From assembly GCA_023408315.1 (NCBI GenBank), contig JAEYKI010000021.1, positions 1 through 33,605 of the forward strand: a stretch of DNA of 33,605 nucleotides, read 5' to 3'. The notes beneath the pieces were generated by a model. That model was not told where the DNA came from, searched no databases, and saw only the letters and a program-made list of their open reading frames with translations. Positions 24,421-32,183 of this stretch are shown here, piece by piece. This DNA comes from Bacillota bacterium. GTDB taxonomy: Bacteria; Bacillota; Clostridia; Christensenellales; Christensenellaceae. A program made the translations under genes and the position numbers. Position 1 is the stretch's first letter. Every line of letters starts with the position of its first letter.

Positions 24421-25122
24421 CTATACTGGTATGGGTAAATTGTTCACTGCAAAAGCTTTCAGGCCGTCCACAATGGCGCACACCAGCTTTTTCTGGTAGT
24501 CCGGGTTCTGCAGCAGCCGGTCTTCCCGCGGGTTGGATAAAAAGCCGCATTCCACAATGATACTGGGCCCTTCTCCGGGCCGGAGCATCTTATATTCGCC
24601 GCTCATGGCAATGCGCGGGTCTTTAACGCCCAATTCCCGGTTAAGGGAACTTTGGACGAAATTAGCCAGCGTCTGGGCTTTGCTGCCCTTTATCAGGTAG
24701 AACACCTGAGGCCCGCATACGTCCGGGTCGTCATACCGGTTCTGGTGTATGCTGACCATCATATCCGGCTGAACCGCGCGGATAATATCCGCCCGCTTCT
24801 GCATATCCTCGTCCTTTGTATGCGCTATGGCGTCCTCGCCCTCGCGCGTCATAACAACCTGAACGCCCTCGTCCTCAAGCGCCTGTTGCAAAGCCTTTGC
24901 AATCGCCAGGTTCACCTTGGATTCCGGCACCCTGGAATAAACCCCCTGGGTACCTATATCAAACCCGCCGTGTCCGGCATCGATCACAATGGTAAGCCCC
25001 CGAAGCCCGCCGGCGTCGTTACTGGCTTTTAAAACGGTTGTATCGCCGGGCATAGCCCTGCAGGCGGTCAATTGTAGCAAAACGTACAGTATTGCCAAAC
25101 CTGCCATCAGCTTTTTATTCAT
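24421..25122 (-). CDS. N-acetylmuramoyl-L-alanine amidase (Amidase_3, CwlD-like), predicted lipoprotein
   Basis: This encodes 233 residues. Residues 1-21 form a lipoprotein signal with lipobox LTAC (C21). The zinc amidase domain has H51 (VIDAGHGG), E67 (ESKVNLAIAK), H126 (VSIHQN) and catalytic E191 (IVECGFLSN). It cleaves the amide between muramic acid and the stem peptide. In spore formers CwlD-type enzymes start muramic-lactam formation in the cortex, but vegetative wall roles are also known. ATG 25122, with GGGAG 5 nt upstream, is preferred over the in-frame TTG at 25134. A Lit-like lipoprotein acyltransferase is encoded nearby. Confidence 0.9.
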   Translation of the reverse strand: MNKKLMAGLAILYVLLQLTACRAMPGDTTVLKASNDAGGLRGLTIVIDAGHGGFDIGTQGVYSRVPESKVNLAIAKALQQALEDEGVQVVMTREGEDAIAHTKDEDMQKRADIIRAVQPDMMVSIHQNRYDDPDVCGPQVFYLIKGSKAQTLANFVQSSLNRELGVKDPRIAMSGEYKMLRPGEGPSIIVECGFLSNPREDRLLQNPDYQKKLVCAIVDGLKAFAVNNLPIPV

Positions 25123-25165
25123 GGATTCTCCCAAAAATTAGCTGAAATACCAGACTATCAAAATA

Positions 25166-26197
25166 TTATATCATTTTATTGAATGTTTTTTCAAGTGGCA
25201 TCACCGCCGCCGCGTTTAAATCCAGTCCCGCACGCTCGCCGCGCACAAACCGGAAATACGCCGCGCTTGCAATCATGGCCGCGTTATCCGTACAGTACCT
25301 TAAATCCGGCAAAAAAACTTCCTTGTTTTCCTTTTTGCCCCGGCGCAGGAACTCCCCCCGCAAAAGCTGATTGGCGGATACGCCTCCTGCCAGCGCAACC
25401 CTGGATACCCCGGTGCGTCTGGCAGCCTCAAACGTGTTGTTTGCCAGCACCTGCACCACGCTGTGCTGAAAACTGGCTGCAACGTCCGCCGGGTTATACG
25501 CTTCGCTTCTCTGCTCCATGCCGTGCAGCAGGTTGATGACCGCCGTTTTGGGGCCGCTGAAAGTAAAATCCAGATGGTCCTCTCCCTTGAAACAACGGGG
25601 CATTTTGTATGCTTTTGGGTTTCCCTCAAGCGCCAGCTTCTCCAGATTGGGCCCGCCGGGATACGCCAGCCCCAGCACCCGCGCCACCTTGTCTATCGCC
25701 TCGCCCGCCGCGTCGTCCCGCGTCTGGCCCAGCAGTTCGTAGGAGCCAAAATCCGCTACCTTTACCACCATGGTATGGCCGCCGGATACAACCAGGCAAA
25801 CAAACGGCGGCTCTAAATTAAGATATGATATATAGCCCGCGCTTATGTGTCCTTCTATATGATTTACCGCCACCAGGGGTTTTTTAAGGGCAAAGCTCAG
25901 CGCCTTGGCATAAGAAACGCCGGTTAAAAGCGCGCCCAGCAGCCCCGGCCCCGCGGTTACGGCTATGGCGTCTATTCCGTCCCATCCGTCCACCAGCGCT
26001 TCGTCCACCACCTCGGGCAACTTGGGGATATGGTTTCTGGACGCAAGCTCGGGCACCACGCCGCCATACTGCTGGTGCACGGGTATCTGAGAATATACAA
26101 CGTTTGTTAAAACTTCCCTGCCGTTCTGCACAACCGCCGCCGAAGTCTCGTCGCAGGAGGTTTCTATAGCCAGAATGCGTATGTCTTTATTCCGCAT
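25166..26197 (-). CDS. tsaD: tRNA N6-adenosine threonylcarbamoyltransferase TsaD
   Basis: This encodes 343 residues, typical length. ASKHA-fold motifs are ILAIETSCDETSAAVV, VVPELASRNH, AVTAGPGLLGALLTG, the metal-binding NHIEGH (H113, H117), FVCLVVSGGHTMVV, DDAAGEAIDKVARVLG, ALAGGVSANQLLR and YCTDNAAMIA. With TsaB and TsaE it installs t6A37 on ANN-decoding tRNAs. Its start overlaps the end of the Lit-like gene by 11 bp, so the two are coupled. TsaB and TsaE genes are not in the window. Confidence 0.97.
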   Translation of the reverse strand: MRNKDIRILAIETSCDETSAAVVQNGREVLTNVVYSQIPVHQQYGGVVPELASRNHIPKLPEVVDEALVDGWDGIDAIAVTAGPGLLGALLTGVSYAKALSFALKKPLVAVNHIEGHISAGYISYLNLEPPFVCLVVSGGHTMVVKVADFGSYELLGQTRDDAAGEAIDKVARVLGLAYPGGPNLEKLALEGNPKAYKMPRCFKGEDHLDFTFSGPKTAVINLLHGMEQRSEAYNPADVAASFQHSVVQVLANNTFEAARRTGVSRVALAGGVSANQLLRGEFLRRGKKENKEVFLPDLRYCTDNAAMIASAAYFRFVRGERAGLDLNAAAVMPLEKTFNKMI

Positions 26198-26879
26198 CTT
26201 TGGCCAGCTTTCTGTGGATCAATTTTGCGGCCACGCAAACCGGAATAACCACTCCAAAGAACAAAACCAAAATCATAACGACCAGGTCAAAAAAGAATCC
26301 GGATTCAAACATGCGGATCATCAGGCTTGTATTCGGGTCCAGAAGCCAAAGGTCGTTGCGAAAGAAAAGCAGATGAAAATCCGTCCAAAACGAATTGAAA
26401 TCAATGGCTGCCCACACTGCTAAAATGGCAAATGCGCCTAAAATCACATAACAGCTTTTGTATATTCCCGCCAAAACTGTTTTGAGCGCCCGCTTTTTAT
26501 ATATAATGAAGCAAAGCATAAAAAGCGCTGCCGCTGCAATACCGCCATAAACCTCCACATTCACGGCGGAGATGTACAGGTTTTTCACATCCACCATATG
26601 CGCCTTTTCACGCATATTGTAATACTGCCTCTCTTCGCCGCCGATATTCGCGGTATAATCCAGGTTATCGCGTTTATCCTCCAGATAGGAGAGCAACACG
26701 CCGGTGGCCCCGTTCAGTTCCTGCTGGGTTACGCCCACATAAGCCGCAGTGCCATACTTTTCGTATTCCTCTGCATAAAATTGGCCCTGAAAAGAAAAAA
26801 TCTGTATGCACAGAACCGCAAAAGCCGCCACGGCCAGCACGGTTGCAACCGCAGATAAAATAAAGCATGCTCTTTTCAA
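26187..26879 (-). CDS. lit: Lit-like lipoprotein intramolecular transacylase (TIGR01906/DUF1461 membrane protein)
   Basis: This encodes 230 residues with four or more membrane helices (about 7-28, 108-128, 142-160 and 196-220). The family signatures are visible: REKAHMVDVKNLY with H94, and FWTDFHLLFFRNDLWLLDP with H169. In Enterococcus and Listeria, Lit proteins of this family move an acyl chain on the N-terminal Cys of lipoproteins to make the lyso form. Assignment to that activity is by family and conserved His positions. The gene starts at ATG 26879 with AGGAGG-type spacing and is followed by the overlapping tsaD. The amidase lipoprotein two genes downstream would be a natural substrate. 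Confidence 0.82.
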   Translation of the reverse strand: MKRACFILSAVATVLAVAAFAVLCIQIFSFQGQFYAEEYEKYGTAAYVGVTQQELNGATGVLLSYLEDKRDNLDYTANIGGEERQYYNMREKAHMVDVKNLYISAVNVEVYGGIAAAALFMLCFIIYKKRALKTVLAGIYKSCYVILGAFAILAVWAAIDFNSFWTDFHLLFFRNDLWLLDPNTSLMIRMFESGFFFDLVVMILVLFFGVVIPVCVAAKLIHRKLAKDAE

Positions 26880-26910
26880 ATGATATTCCTCCTACTATCC
26901 GGCCCGTCAA

Positions 26911-27468
26911 TCAGCCCTTATGGGACGTTTCGTCCGCAACCAGGCAGGCGCGTATGGGCGAACCGTCCGCGTCTATTTTAAGCGGAAACGCGTACAAAAA
27001 ATACTTTCCTTCTGCCACGCCTTCCAGCTTTAAATGCTCCAAAATAATACAGTCGCCGCCCAGCAGTATTCTGTGTACCGCGTCGTCCCCAACGGAAAGC
27101 GCATCGGTCCCCACCAGCCGCACGCCCTTTTGAACCAGTTCACCCGCCTGTTTGGCGGAAAGGCGCGCAGCGTTTTTGCCGGATTTTATCAAAATTTTGG
27201 GGCATTGGGGGTTGTCCAGTTTCTCCATACCAATCACACGGCATTCTCCTACATAGCTGTTCAGCGGGATATCCGCAAGCGTTTTTCCGCCGGGTATAAA
27301 ATGCGAGGGAGCGTCCGTATGTGTGCCCAGATGGGTTCCCATATGAAGCATGGAAAGGGAAAATCCATCCTTCTTAATGGAATATATCTCTTCCCGGATA
27401 AAGTGCGGGTCCCCTTCGTATACTTTTGTTTCCTCATTCAGTTCGTGCGTTATATCCAGTATTTTCAT
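26911..27468 (-). CDS. Cyclase-family metal-dependent hydrolase (kynurenine formamidase-like fold)
   Basis: This encodes 185 residues. The start is ATG 27468 (MKILDITHEL) with an AAGGAAG ribosome site. The longer frame to 27570 has no support. The metal-binding signature HLGTHTDAPSHF (46-57) matches HxGTHxDxPxHF of the cyclase family (PF04199). The core ITHEL and CRVIGMEKL strands also fit. Members act as arylformamidases, isatin hydrolases or polyketide cyclases, so the substrate is open. No tryptophan-degradation neighbours are present. It ends 32 bp before the Lit-like gene and may be co-transcribed with it. Confidence 0.88.
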   Translation of the reverse strand: MKILDITHELNEETKVYEGDPHFIREEIYSIKKDGFSLSMLHMGTHLGTHTDAPSHFIPGGKTLADIPLNSYVGECRVIGMEKLDNPQCPKILIKSGKNAARLSAKQAGELVQKGVRLVGTDALSVGDDAVHRILLGGDCIILEHLKLEGVAEGKYFLYAFPLKIDADGSPIRACLVADETSHKG

Positions 27469-27585
27469 ACTACCACTTCCTTGGATGCTATAAACTGCAC
27501 GGCAACCCAGTACCGCTGCAACTGGTTCCATTATAATGAAACGGCGTGCATTTTTCAATAAATACCGCAATAGCTGCCATTATTT

Positions 27586-27611
27586 AAAAAGGCTGCGCTC
27601 TTTGCGCAGCC
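27586..27611 (-). terminator. Terminator of the SpoIID-like gene
   Basis: On the minus strand GGCTGCGC (27611-27604), loop AAAGA and GCGCAGCC (27598-27591) form a perfect 8-bp stem followed by five T (plus A-run 27586-27590). Confidence 0.92.
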
Positions 27612-27649
27612 TATAGAGGAAACAAGTATCGGCTTTTGCCGCATATGTC

Positions 27650-30382
27650 TTACTCGCACGGATTATTGTACACTTCTATAATTTTGGCCCAGGTGGCCGC
27701 GTCTATCACGCCGTTTACCGGCATTTCATACCGGTTCTGAAAGCGGATTACTGCGTCTGTGGTGTCAATCCCATAAATGCCGTCGTTAACAATTACTTTC
27801 ATCTCGTTGGTGATCAGCTTATAGCGGATCAGGCTGAGAGCGATATAACTCAAATACTCCTGCATCAACTGCACGTCTTTGCCTTTAGAGCCGATCTTTA
27901 AAGTGGCATTTGGGTATACGGGATCTGCCAACGGCGGGTCAGGGCAGGTGTATTCCTCATCCCCGTCGTCTCCGGGCAAAACCGCACCCGGCTGGCTTGG
28001 CGTTCCGGAGGGCATGGCTCCGGGCATCCGTATGGGATACGCCTGCCTTCCCTGCCGGGGTTGCTCCCCCCGCTGCGTTAACTGCTGAGAATCCCGGCCG
28101 CGTCCGCCAGCCTGATCTGCTCCCATACGTTCAGGCTCGGACATAGGCCTGCCCGGCGTCACTTTGGTACCCGGCCTGGTAAACATCATTTCATCGTCCA
28201 TATTCGCAGGCATATAAGAATACGGCGTTTGTCGGCCCATACCCACGGTATCATCCATGGGCGTCCATGATTTGGCAGGCGGCTCCTCCCTACTTTGGCT
28301 CATATCCGTATCCCAGCCATCCCGCATCTGTGTGTCTGCATCCTGGCCGCCTTCCCTAGGCCCATATTCGTCTTGCCGGTCCGCTCTGCCGTCAGCGAAG
28401 GGAGCAGCCTGTGATTCCACAATCCAGGGGGTATACTGAAAACTCGTACCGGCAGGCTTTACATCCTCCGTTCGCGTTTGATTGAAGTCTTTGCCGCCTG
28501 TTTTTGAACCGGAAGGTGTCTTGATTTGCTCTGCGGGCTGCCCGCGCGTCCAAAGAAAATCGAGGCCCTTGTGCAAACCGCCGTCCGGCACATAATCCTT
28601 TATATCGGCAGAATACGCCATATTTACCATGCTTCTTGGCGGAAGCTTATACTCCATATCTGCATAATTCATCGCAGCGCGGATTCGCTCCTCATCCACG
28701 CTGCGCGCGTCCTCACGGCCCGGCCCGCGGCCCATGTTTTCCTCAGTTCTTCTGCGTTCCATTTCCCTGCGCCCAGTCTGTTCAGCGGGAGCAAAGCGGC
28801 GCATCTCCGGGCCCGGAGATTCCGGAAGGGTTTTTCTTTCTCCGCTTTCCGCATGCTGGCCGACAGAATTCTGCAGATTGTCTAAAACAGCCCCCACTTG
28901 CTGTTCTATGCCTTTATACACATTCAAAAGAGCATTCCAGGTGGTTTTGTCGGCAACGCCTGTTTGGGGCAGCGCAAAAGTTTTCTGAAACGAGCGTACG
29001 GCTTTCTCCGTAGATTGGTCGTAGGTTCCGGTTACATCCACCGGAAGAACGCTGTTGTAAAACACGCCGGCAGCCGAAAGCAGATACTGCAGCAAACGGA
29101 CTTCGCCGCCTGTGCTTCCCGCGCGGAGCGCCGTTCCGGGCGCCGCAGACGGCACCGTGATCTCCCGCCGCATCCTGCTTAAATTCTGCAGCCTCTTTAC
29201 ATTATTGTACGCAAAGGCAATCTGGTACCAGGTCTTCTCTCCCACAATCCCATCCGGTTGCAGGTTAAACTGCTTTTGAAACGCAATCACAGCATCGTGC
29301 GTAGGCCCGTCATAATTACCGTTTTCTTTTGGTATAGGGGGTATATTGCCATAGGTTTTTCCTATCTGGTTCAGTTGCTTTTGCAAGGCCATTACGTTTT
29401 CGCCAATATCCCCCACCCGCAGGATTCCAGGAAATTTTTTCTCCACCCCTTTGATATCCTTGGCCGTTTCGGTTTGTACGTTGCCGTAATAATATTTTAA
29501 AATATCATCCGCCGACTGTCCCTGATTGGCCAGTGTAACGGACCCCCATTGAGATATACCCTCGCACCTGTTTGTGATGCCGTTGCAATAGTTTGCCAGG
29601 AGCGGTTCCTCAAGTCCGGTTCGTTTGATATATTTGTTGCATATCCCGTCTACAAGATCGCATATGTTTGCATAAAGATTCCGTCCCTCAACAAAGTATG
29701 GATCGCGGTCTGGCATGGAAGTGATGTCAAAATCCTTTCCCTGCGACGTATAATAACCAGTATAAATTCTGTTCAGTGCAAATGATATGATGGCAAGGAT
29801 ATTTGCTATCAGGCTTTCTTTTGGCCAGGTAGAGTATATCTCGGAGGATGCGACATTCTTAACATATTCGCAAAAAGGCACCAGAATTGTTTTTTCTTCA
29901 GAATCCGGTTCTCCCAGATGTACGCGGATATACTCAGGTATAACCACCTGTTTGAGCTGCGGCGTTCCTGCCGCTTGCGAAACCAGCCGCCTTTCTGTTT
30001 TGAGTTGCAGGCCGTTTGGAGGTATATCTATATTGTTTACAAGATTTGCAAAATTCTGGCCCTCTGGCTGGGGAATCATCGACACCGGCTGCAAACAGGT
30101 CTCACCCGCAAAAACCGGAACGTTGTTAATAACAGTTGGTATGTATCCTTCTTTCATGATTTCAACATTATATGTTTCATAAGGAAGTGAAATATCCTGG
30201 GGCTTTAAGGATGTCGCCTTATCCGGAGCGTATACCTTAATCCTTTCGGCATTGCCATACGAATCTGTATAGATTGTCTGGTCCAAGGCAATTCGAAGAT
30301 CAACGATCCTGATTTGCGCTTTTGGAACGGGCATTGCTTTTTCTGCCGTAAAAACCTTTACGGTTATATATCCGGTGCTCAT
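27650..30382 (-). CDS. SpoIID/LytB-like protein with three peptidoglycan-binding domains
   Basis: This encodes 910 residues. Start ATG 30382 is chosen for its GAGGAGTGG ribosome site. The frame 18 codons longer lacks one. About 1-100 is a carboxypeptidase-regulatory-like beta domain (GYITVKVFTAEKAMPVPKAQ). About 165-300 is a SpoIID/LytB-like domain (WPKESLIANILAIISFALNR, YCNGITNRCEGISQWGSVTL, DDILKYYYG). Peptidoglycan_binding_1 modules lie at about 320-395, 420-492 and 828-905 (LRVGDIGENVMALQKQLNQI, FQKQFNLQPDGIVGEKTW, FQNRYEMPVNGVIDAATWAK). About 500-820 is a hydrophilic Met/Arg/Gln/Asp/Pro-rich linker. No signal peptide is visible, so it may be made inside the forespore or mother cell and bind cortex or coat. 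Related shorter proteins are common in Clostridia. A spore role is inferred. Confidence 0.85.
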   Translation of the reverse strand: MSTGYITVKVFTAEKAMPVPKAQIRIVDLRIALDQTIYTDSYGNAERIKVYAPDKATSLKPQDISLPYETYNVEIMKEGYIPTVINNVPVFAGETCLQPVSMIPQPEGQNFANLVNNIDIPPNGLQLKTERRLVSQAAGTPQLKQVVIPEYIRVHLGEPDSEEKTILVPFCEYVKNVASSEIYSTWPKESLIANILAIISFALNRIYTGYYTSQGKDFDITSMPDRDPYFVEGRNLYANICDLVDGICNKYIKRTGLEEPLLANYCNGITNRCEGISQWGSVTLANQGQSADDILKYYYGNVQTETAKDIKGVEKKFPGILRVGDIGENVMALQKQLNQIGKTYGNIPPIPKENGNYDGPTHDAVIAFQKQFNLQPDGIVGEKTWYQIAFAYNNVKRLQNLSRMRREITVPSAAPGTALRAGSTGGEVRLLQYLLSAAGVFYNSVLPVDVTGTYDQSTEKAVRSFQKTFALPQTGVADKTTWNALLNVYKGIEQQVGAVLDNLQNSVGQHAESGERKTLPESPGPEMRRFAPAEQTGRREMERRRTEENMGRGPGREDARSVDEERIRAAMNYADMEYKLPPRSMVNMAYSADIKDYVPDGGLHKGLDFLWTRGQPAEQIKTPSGSKTGGKDFNQTRTEDVKPAGTSFQYTPWIVESQAAPFADGRADRQDEYGPREGGQDADTQMRDGWDTDMSQSREEPPAKSWTPMDDTVGMGRQTPYSYMPANMDDEMMFTRPGTKVTPGRPMSEPERMGADQAGGRGRDSQQLTQRGEQPRQGRQAYPIRMPGAMPSGTPSQPGAVLPGDDGDEEYTCPDPPLADPVYPNATLKIGSKGKDVQLMQEYLSYIALSLIRYKLITNEMKVIVNDGIYGIDTTDAVIRFQNRYEMPVNGVIDAATWAKIIEVYNNPCE

Positions 30383-30463
30383 ATAAAACCACTCCTCATA
30401 TCCATTATTGTAATAGTATATGAGCGCTTTTTTCATTCAGTGTACTTTTTTTAGAATTTCAAA

Positions 30464-30492
30464 TTGACAGAATTGCAATGGTATTGTAGAAT
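30464..30492 (+). promoter_or_regulatory. tRNA-Ala promoter
   Basis: TTGACA (30464-30469), a 17-bp spacer and TAGAAT (30487-30492) place transcription start about 10 nt upstream of the tRNA. Confidence 0.88.
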
Positions 30493-30508
30493 AAAACCTG
30501 CAAGATTT

Positions 30509-30585
30509 GGGGGTATAGCTCAGTTGGCTAGAGTACTTGACTGGCAGTCAAGGGGTCGTCGGTTCGAATCCGACTATCTCCACCA
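30509..30585 (+). tRNA. tRNA-Ala(GGC)
   Basis: This is a 77-nt cloverleaf. The acceptor GGGGGTA pairs with TATCTCC and includes the G3-U70 alanine identity pair. The D-arm is GCTC/GAGT. Anticodon stem CTTGA/TCAAG carries loop CTGGCAG, giving anticodon GGC. The T-arm is GTCGG-TTCGAAT-CCGAC. CCA is encoded. A promoter precedes it and a terminator follows, so it is a single-gene unit divergent from the SpoIID-like gene. Confidence 0.97.
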
Positions 30586-30590
30586 GAATT

Positions 30591-30614
30591 CCGCATTTTA
30601 ATGCGGATTTTTTT
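30591..30614 (+). terminator. Terminator after tRNA-Ala
   Basis: CCGCATT-TT-AATGCGG (30591-30606) forms a 7-bp stem followed by A and seven T. Confidence 0.9.
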
Positions 30615-31012
30615 ATCTTTATTACTATGACTTTTTGATTTGACGGATTTTCTTGACTGACTAAGCTTTTTATTTATTCCCAGATTTAAATAATAAAAAC
30701 CAAGTATTGCGTCATAAAAAGATTGCTACGACTATAAATTCATTGCATAATATGGAAAAACTGGAACTTTTAAAAATCAAGAACCTTGCTTTTGTTAAAA
30801 CATCTGCTATTTTCATATAAATTGGCTACTTGACTAGAAGTCAAGTAGTCTAAAATAACAAAATTTATAGTACTACTATCCATTCAATAGGATTTTATTT
30901 TAATACCTGGAATAAACTAGAAAATGTAGTTCTAAATTATTCAATGGCGTTTACTGATGCTACAGAGTTTAAACCAGGCTGTGTGAAAACAAAATGAGCA
31001 AATTTTAATTCC
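30615..31012. other. AT-rich gene-free stretch with one tRNA-like hairpin
   Basis: No convincing gene is present. CTACTTGACT (30826-30835), AGA, then AGTCAAGTAG (30839-30848) is a perfect 10-bp inverted repeat. Together with the preceding TTGG it resembles the D-loop to anticodon-stem part of the tRNA-Ala at 30509 (TTGGCTA..CTTGACT..AGTCAAG). The remainder shows nothing recognisable. Confidence 0.5.
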
Positions 31013-31909
31013 CTAGCTATTTCTGAAGTCAGCGGGGCTTACTCCTGCTTGCGCCTTAAAAAACTTGGTAAAACTGGAAGGTTGCTCAAACCCAAGTTTG
31101 TAGGCAATATTGTAGATTGGTTCTTTTGTCGTCAGCAGTAGTTTTCTTGCAATATCCAGAACTTTTAGTTTGATATGCTCTTGGGCGGTTTTTCCCGTCT
31201 CTTTTCTTAACATATCAGAAAGATAATTCGGAGAGTAGCCCATAGCCCTGGCCAGCCCTTTAACACTCGGCATTCCAAACTTTTCAATAGTCTCTACAGT
31301 GCATTGCTCTTTCAGGATGTTGTTAAACTTGGAAACAGACTCCCTGCAAGCCGCTGTTCTGGTTATAAACTGTCTCCCATAAAAACGTTTGGCATAGTTC
31401 AGTAAAAGCTCAAGATTAGATACGATCAAATCATTACTGTAGGTATCTAAATTGCCGCTGTACTCCGCTTGAATATTGGCTACAATGCGTTCAACAGTTT
31501 CTTTCTCCGAATCAGACAAATGCAGCGCTTCGTTCGCCTCATACTCAAAAAAACTGTATTCGGACATTTTGTTCCATAAAGAAGTCCGCTTGATCAGATC
31601 CGGATGAAAGCAAAGCATCCAGCCGTTTGCCCTTGCGGTAGCCCTCTTTTCAGCTTTTGCAAGTATCTGCCCCGGCGCTGTAAAGATCAGGCTGCCCTCG
31701 TGAAAATCAAAATACTGCCTTCCGTATTTTAAATCGCAGTCCAGATTGTTTTTCATAGATATCATATAATAATTCAGAATAAACGGAACATTGTAATAAT
31801 CGTCACCGGGTTTTATCTGGTTCAGGTCTATCAATGTGATTAACGGATGCTTTGGTTTTTCGCATCCCAGCAATTCATGCAAAAACGAAATCGAATCAAC
31901 GCTTATCAT
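31013..31909 (-). CDS. AraC-family transcriptional regulator
   Basis: This encodes 298 residues. An N-terminal cupin-like sensor region covers about 30-110 (GRQYFDFHEGSLIFTAPGQI). The C-terminal two-HTH AraC domain covers about 195-298: GLARAMGYSPNYLSDMLRKE, AQEHIKLKVLDIARKLLL, and the signature helix IYNIAYKLGFEQPSSFTKFF followed by AGVSPADFR. It is divergent from the alcohol dehydrogenase gene. Paired direct repeats with 21-bp spacing, typical of AraC operators, lie in the 274-bp gap. It is therefore probably the activator of that gene. The inducer may be an aldehyde or alcohol, by analogy only. The ribosome site is weak. Confidence 0.93.
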   Translation of the reverse strand: MISVDSISFLHELLGCEKPKHPLITLIDLNQIKPGDDYYNVPFILNYYMISMKNNLDCDLKYGRQYFDFHEGSLIFTAPGQILAKAEKRATARANGWMLCFHPDLIKRTSLWNKMSEYSFFEYEANEALHLSDSEKETVERIVANIQAEYSGNLDTYSNDLIVSNLELLLNYAKRFYGRQFITRTAACRESVSKFNNILKEQCTVETIEKFGMPSVKGLARAMGYSPNYLSDMLRKETGKTAQEHIKLKVLDIARKLLLTTKEPIYNIAYKLGFEQPSSFTKFFKAQAGVSPADFRNS

Positions 31910-32034
31910 TTATCTTTTTAATCCTCTCAATACGGGTCATTCCGTACCATTTTAATTTAAGCAGTCTATCTTTTTATATAATACACTGCATATTGTTCCG
32001 TAAACATATCCAAATCAACGCAAAACTTGCCGCA

Positions 32035-32113
32035 ATTACAGATAAAATCATCTGTAATAAAGACAATATCATCTGTAATCCGGACATGTATAAAAACCGG
32101 CATCCGGTATAAA
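32035..32113 (+). promoter_or_regulatory. AraC-type operator repeats and dehydrogenase promoter
   Basis: ATCATCTGTAAT occurs at 32047-32058 and again at 32068-32079, exactly 21 bp apart. A third half-site in inverse orientation, ATTACAGAT (32035-32043), forms a palindrome with the first. TATAAA (32108-32113) is a -10 candidate, and its -35 position (32085-32090) is poor. The promoter-side repeat ends 5 bp upstream of it, as expected for activation by the AraC protein encoded at 31013-31909. Confidence 0.75.
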
Positions 32114-32183
32114 ATGCAACTGTCGGCAAGGCAAACGGACATCAACTGGCAGCAACCAATATTTTTTAAAAAGGAGAACATGT

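Noticed and set aside
24410..24550. Longer N-terminus for Mini-III
   Set aside because: It overlaps the amidase coding end by over 100 bp. AGGAGG with 7-nt spacing fixes TTG 24409 as the start.
27469..27570. Upstream extension of the cyclase-family protein
   Set aside because: The family begins at the MKILDITHEL segment, which has its own ribosome site. The extension has no family-like sequence.
30586..31012. Possible small genes in the AT-rich gap after tRNA-Ala
   Set aside because: No frame has a plausible start, ribosome site or codon pattern.
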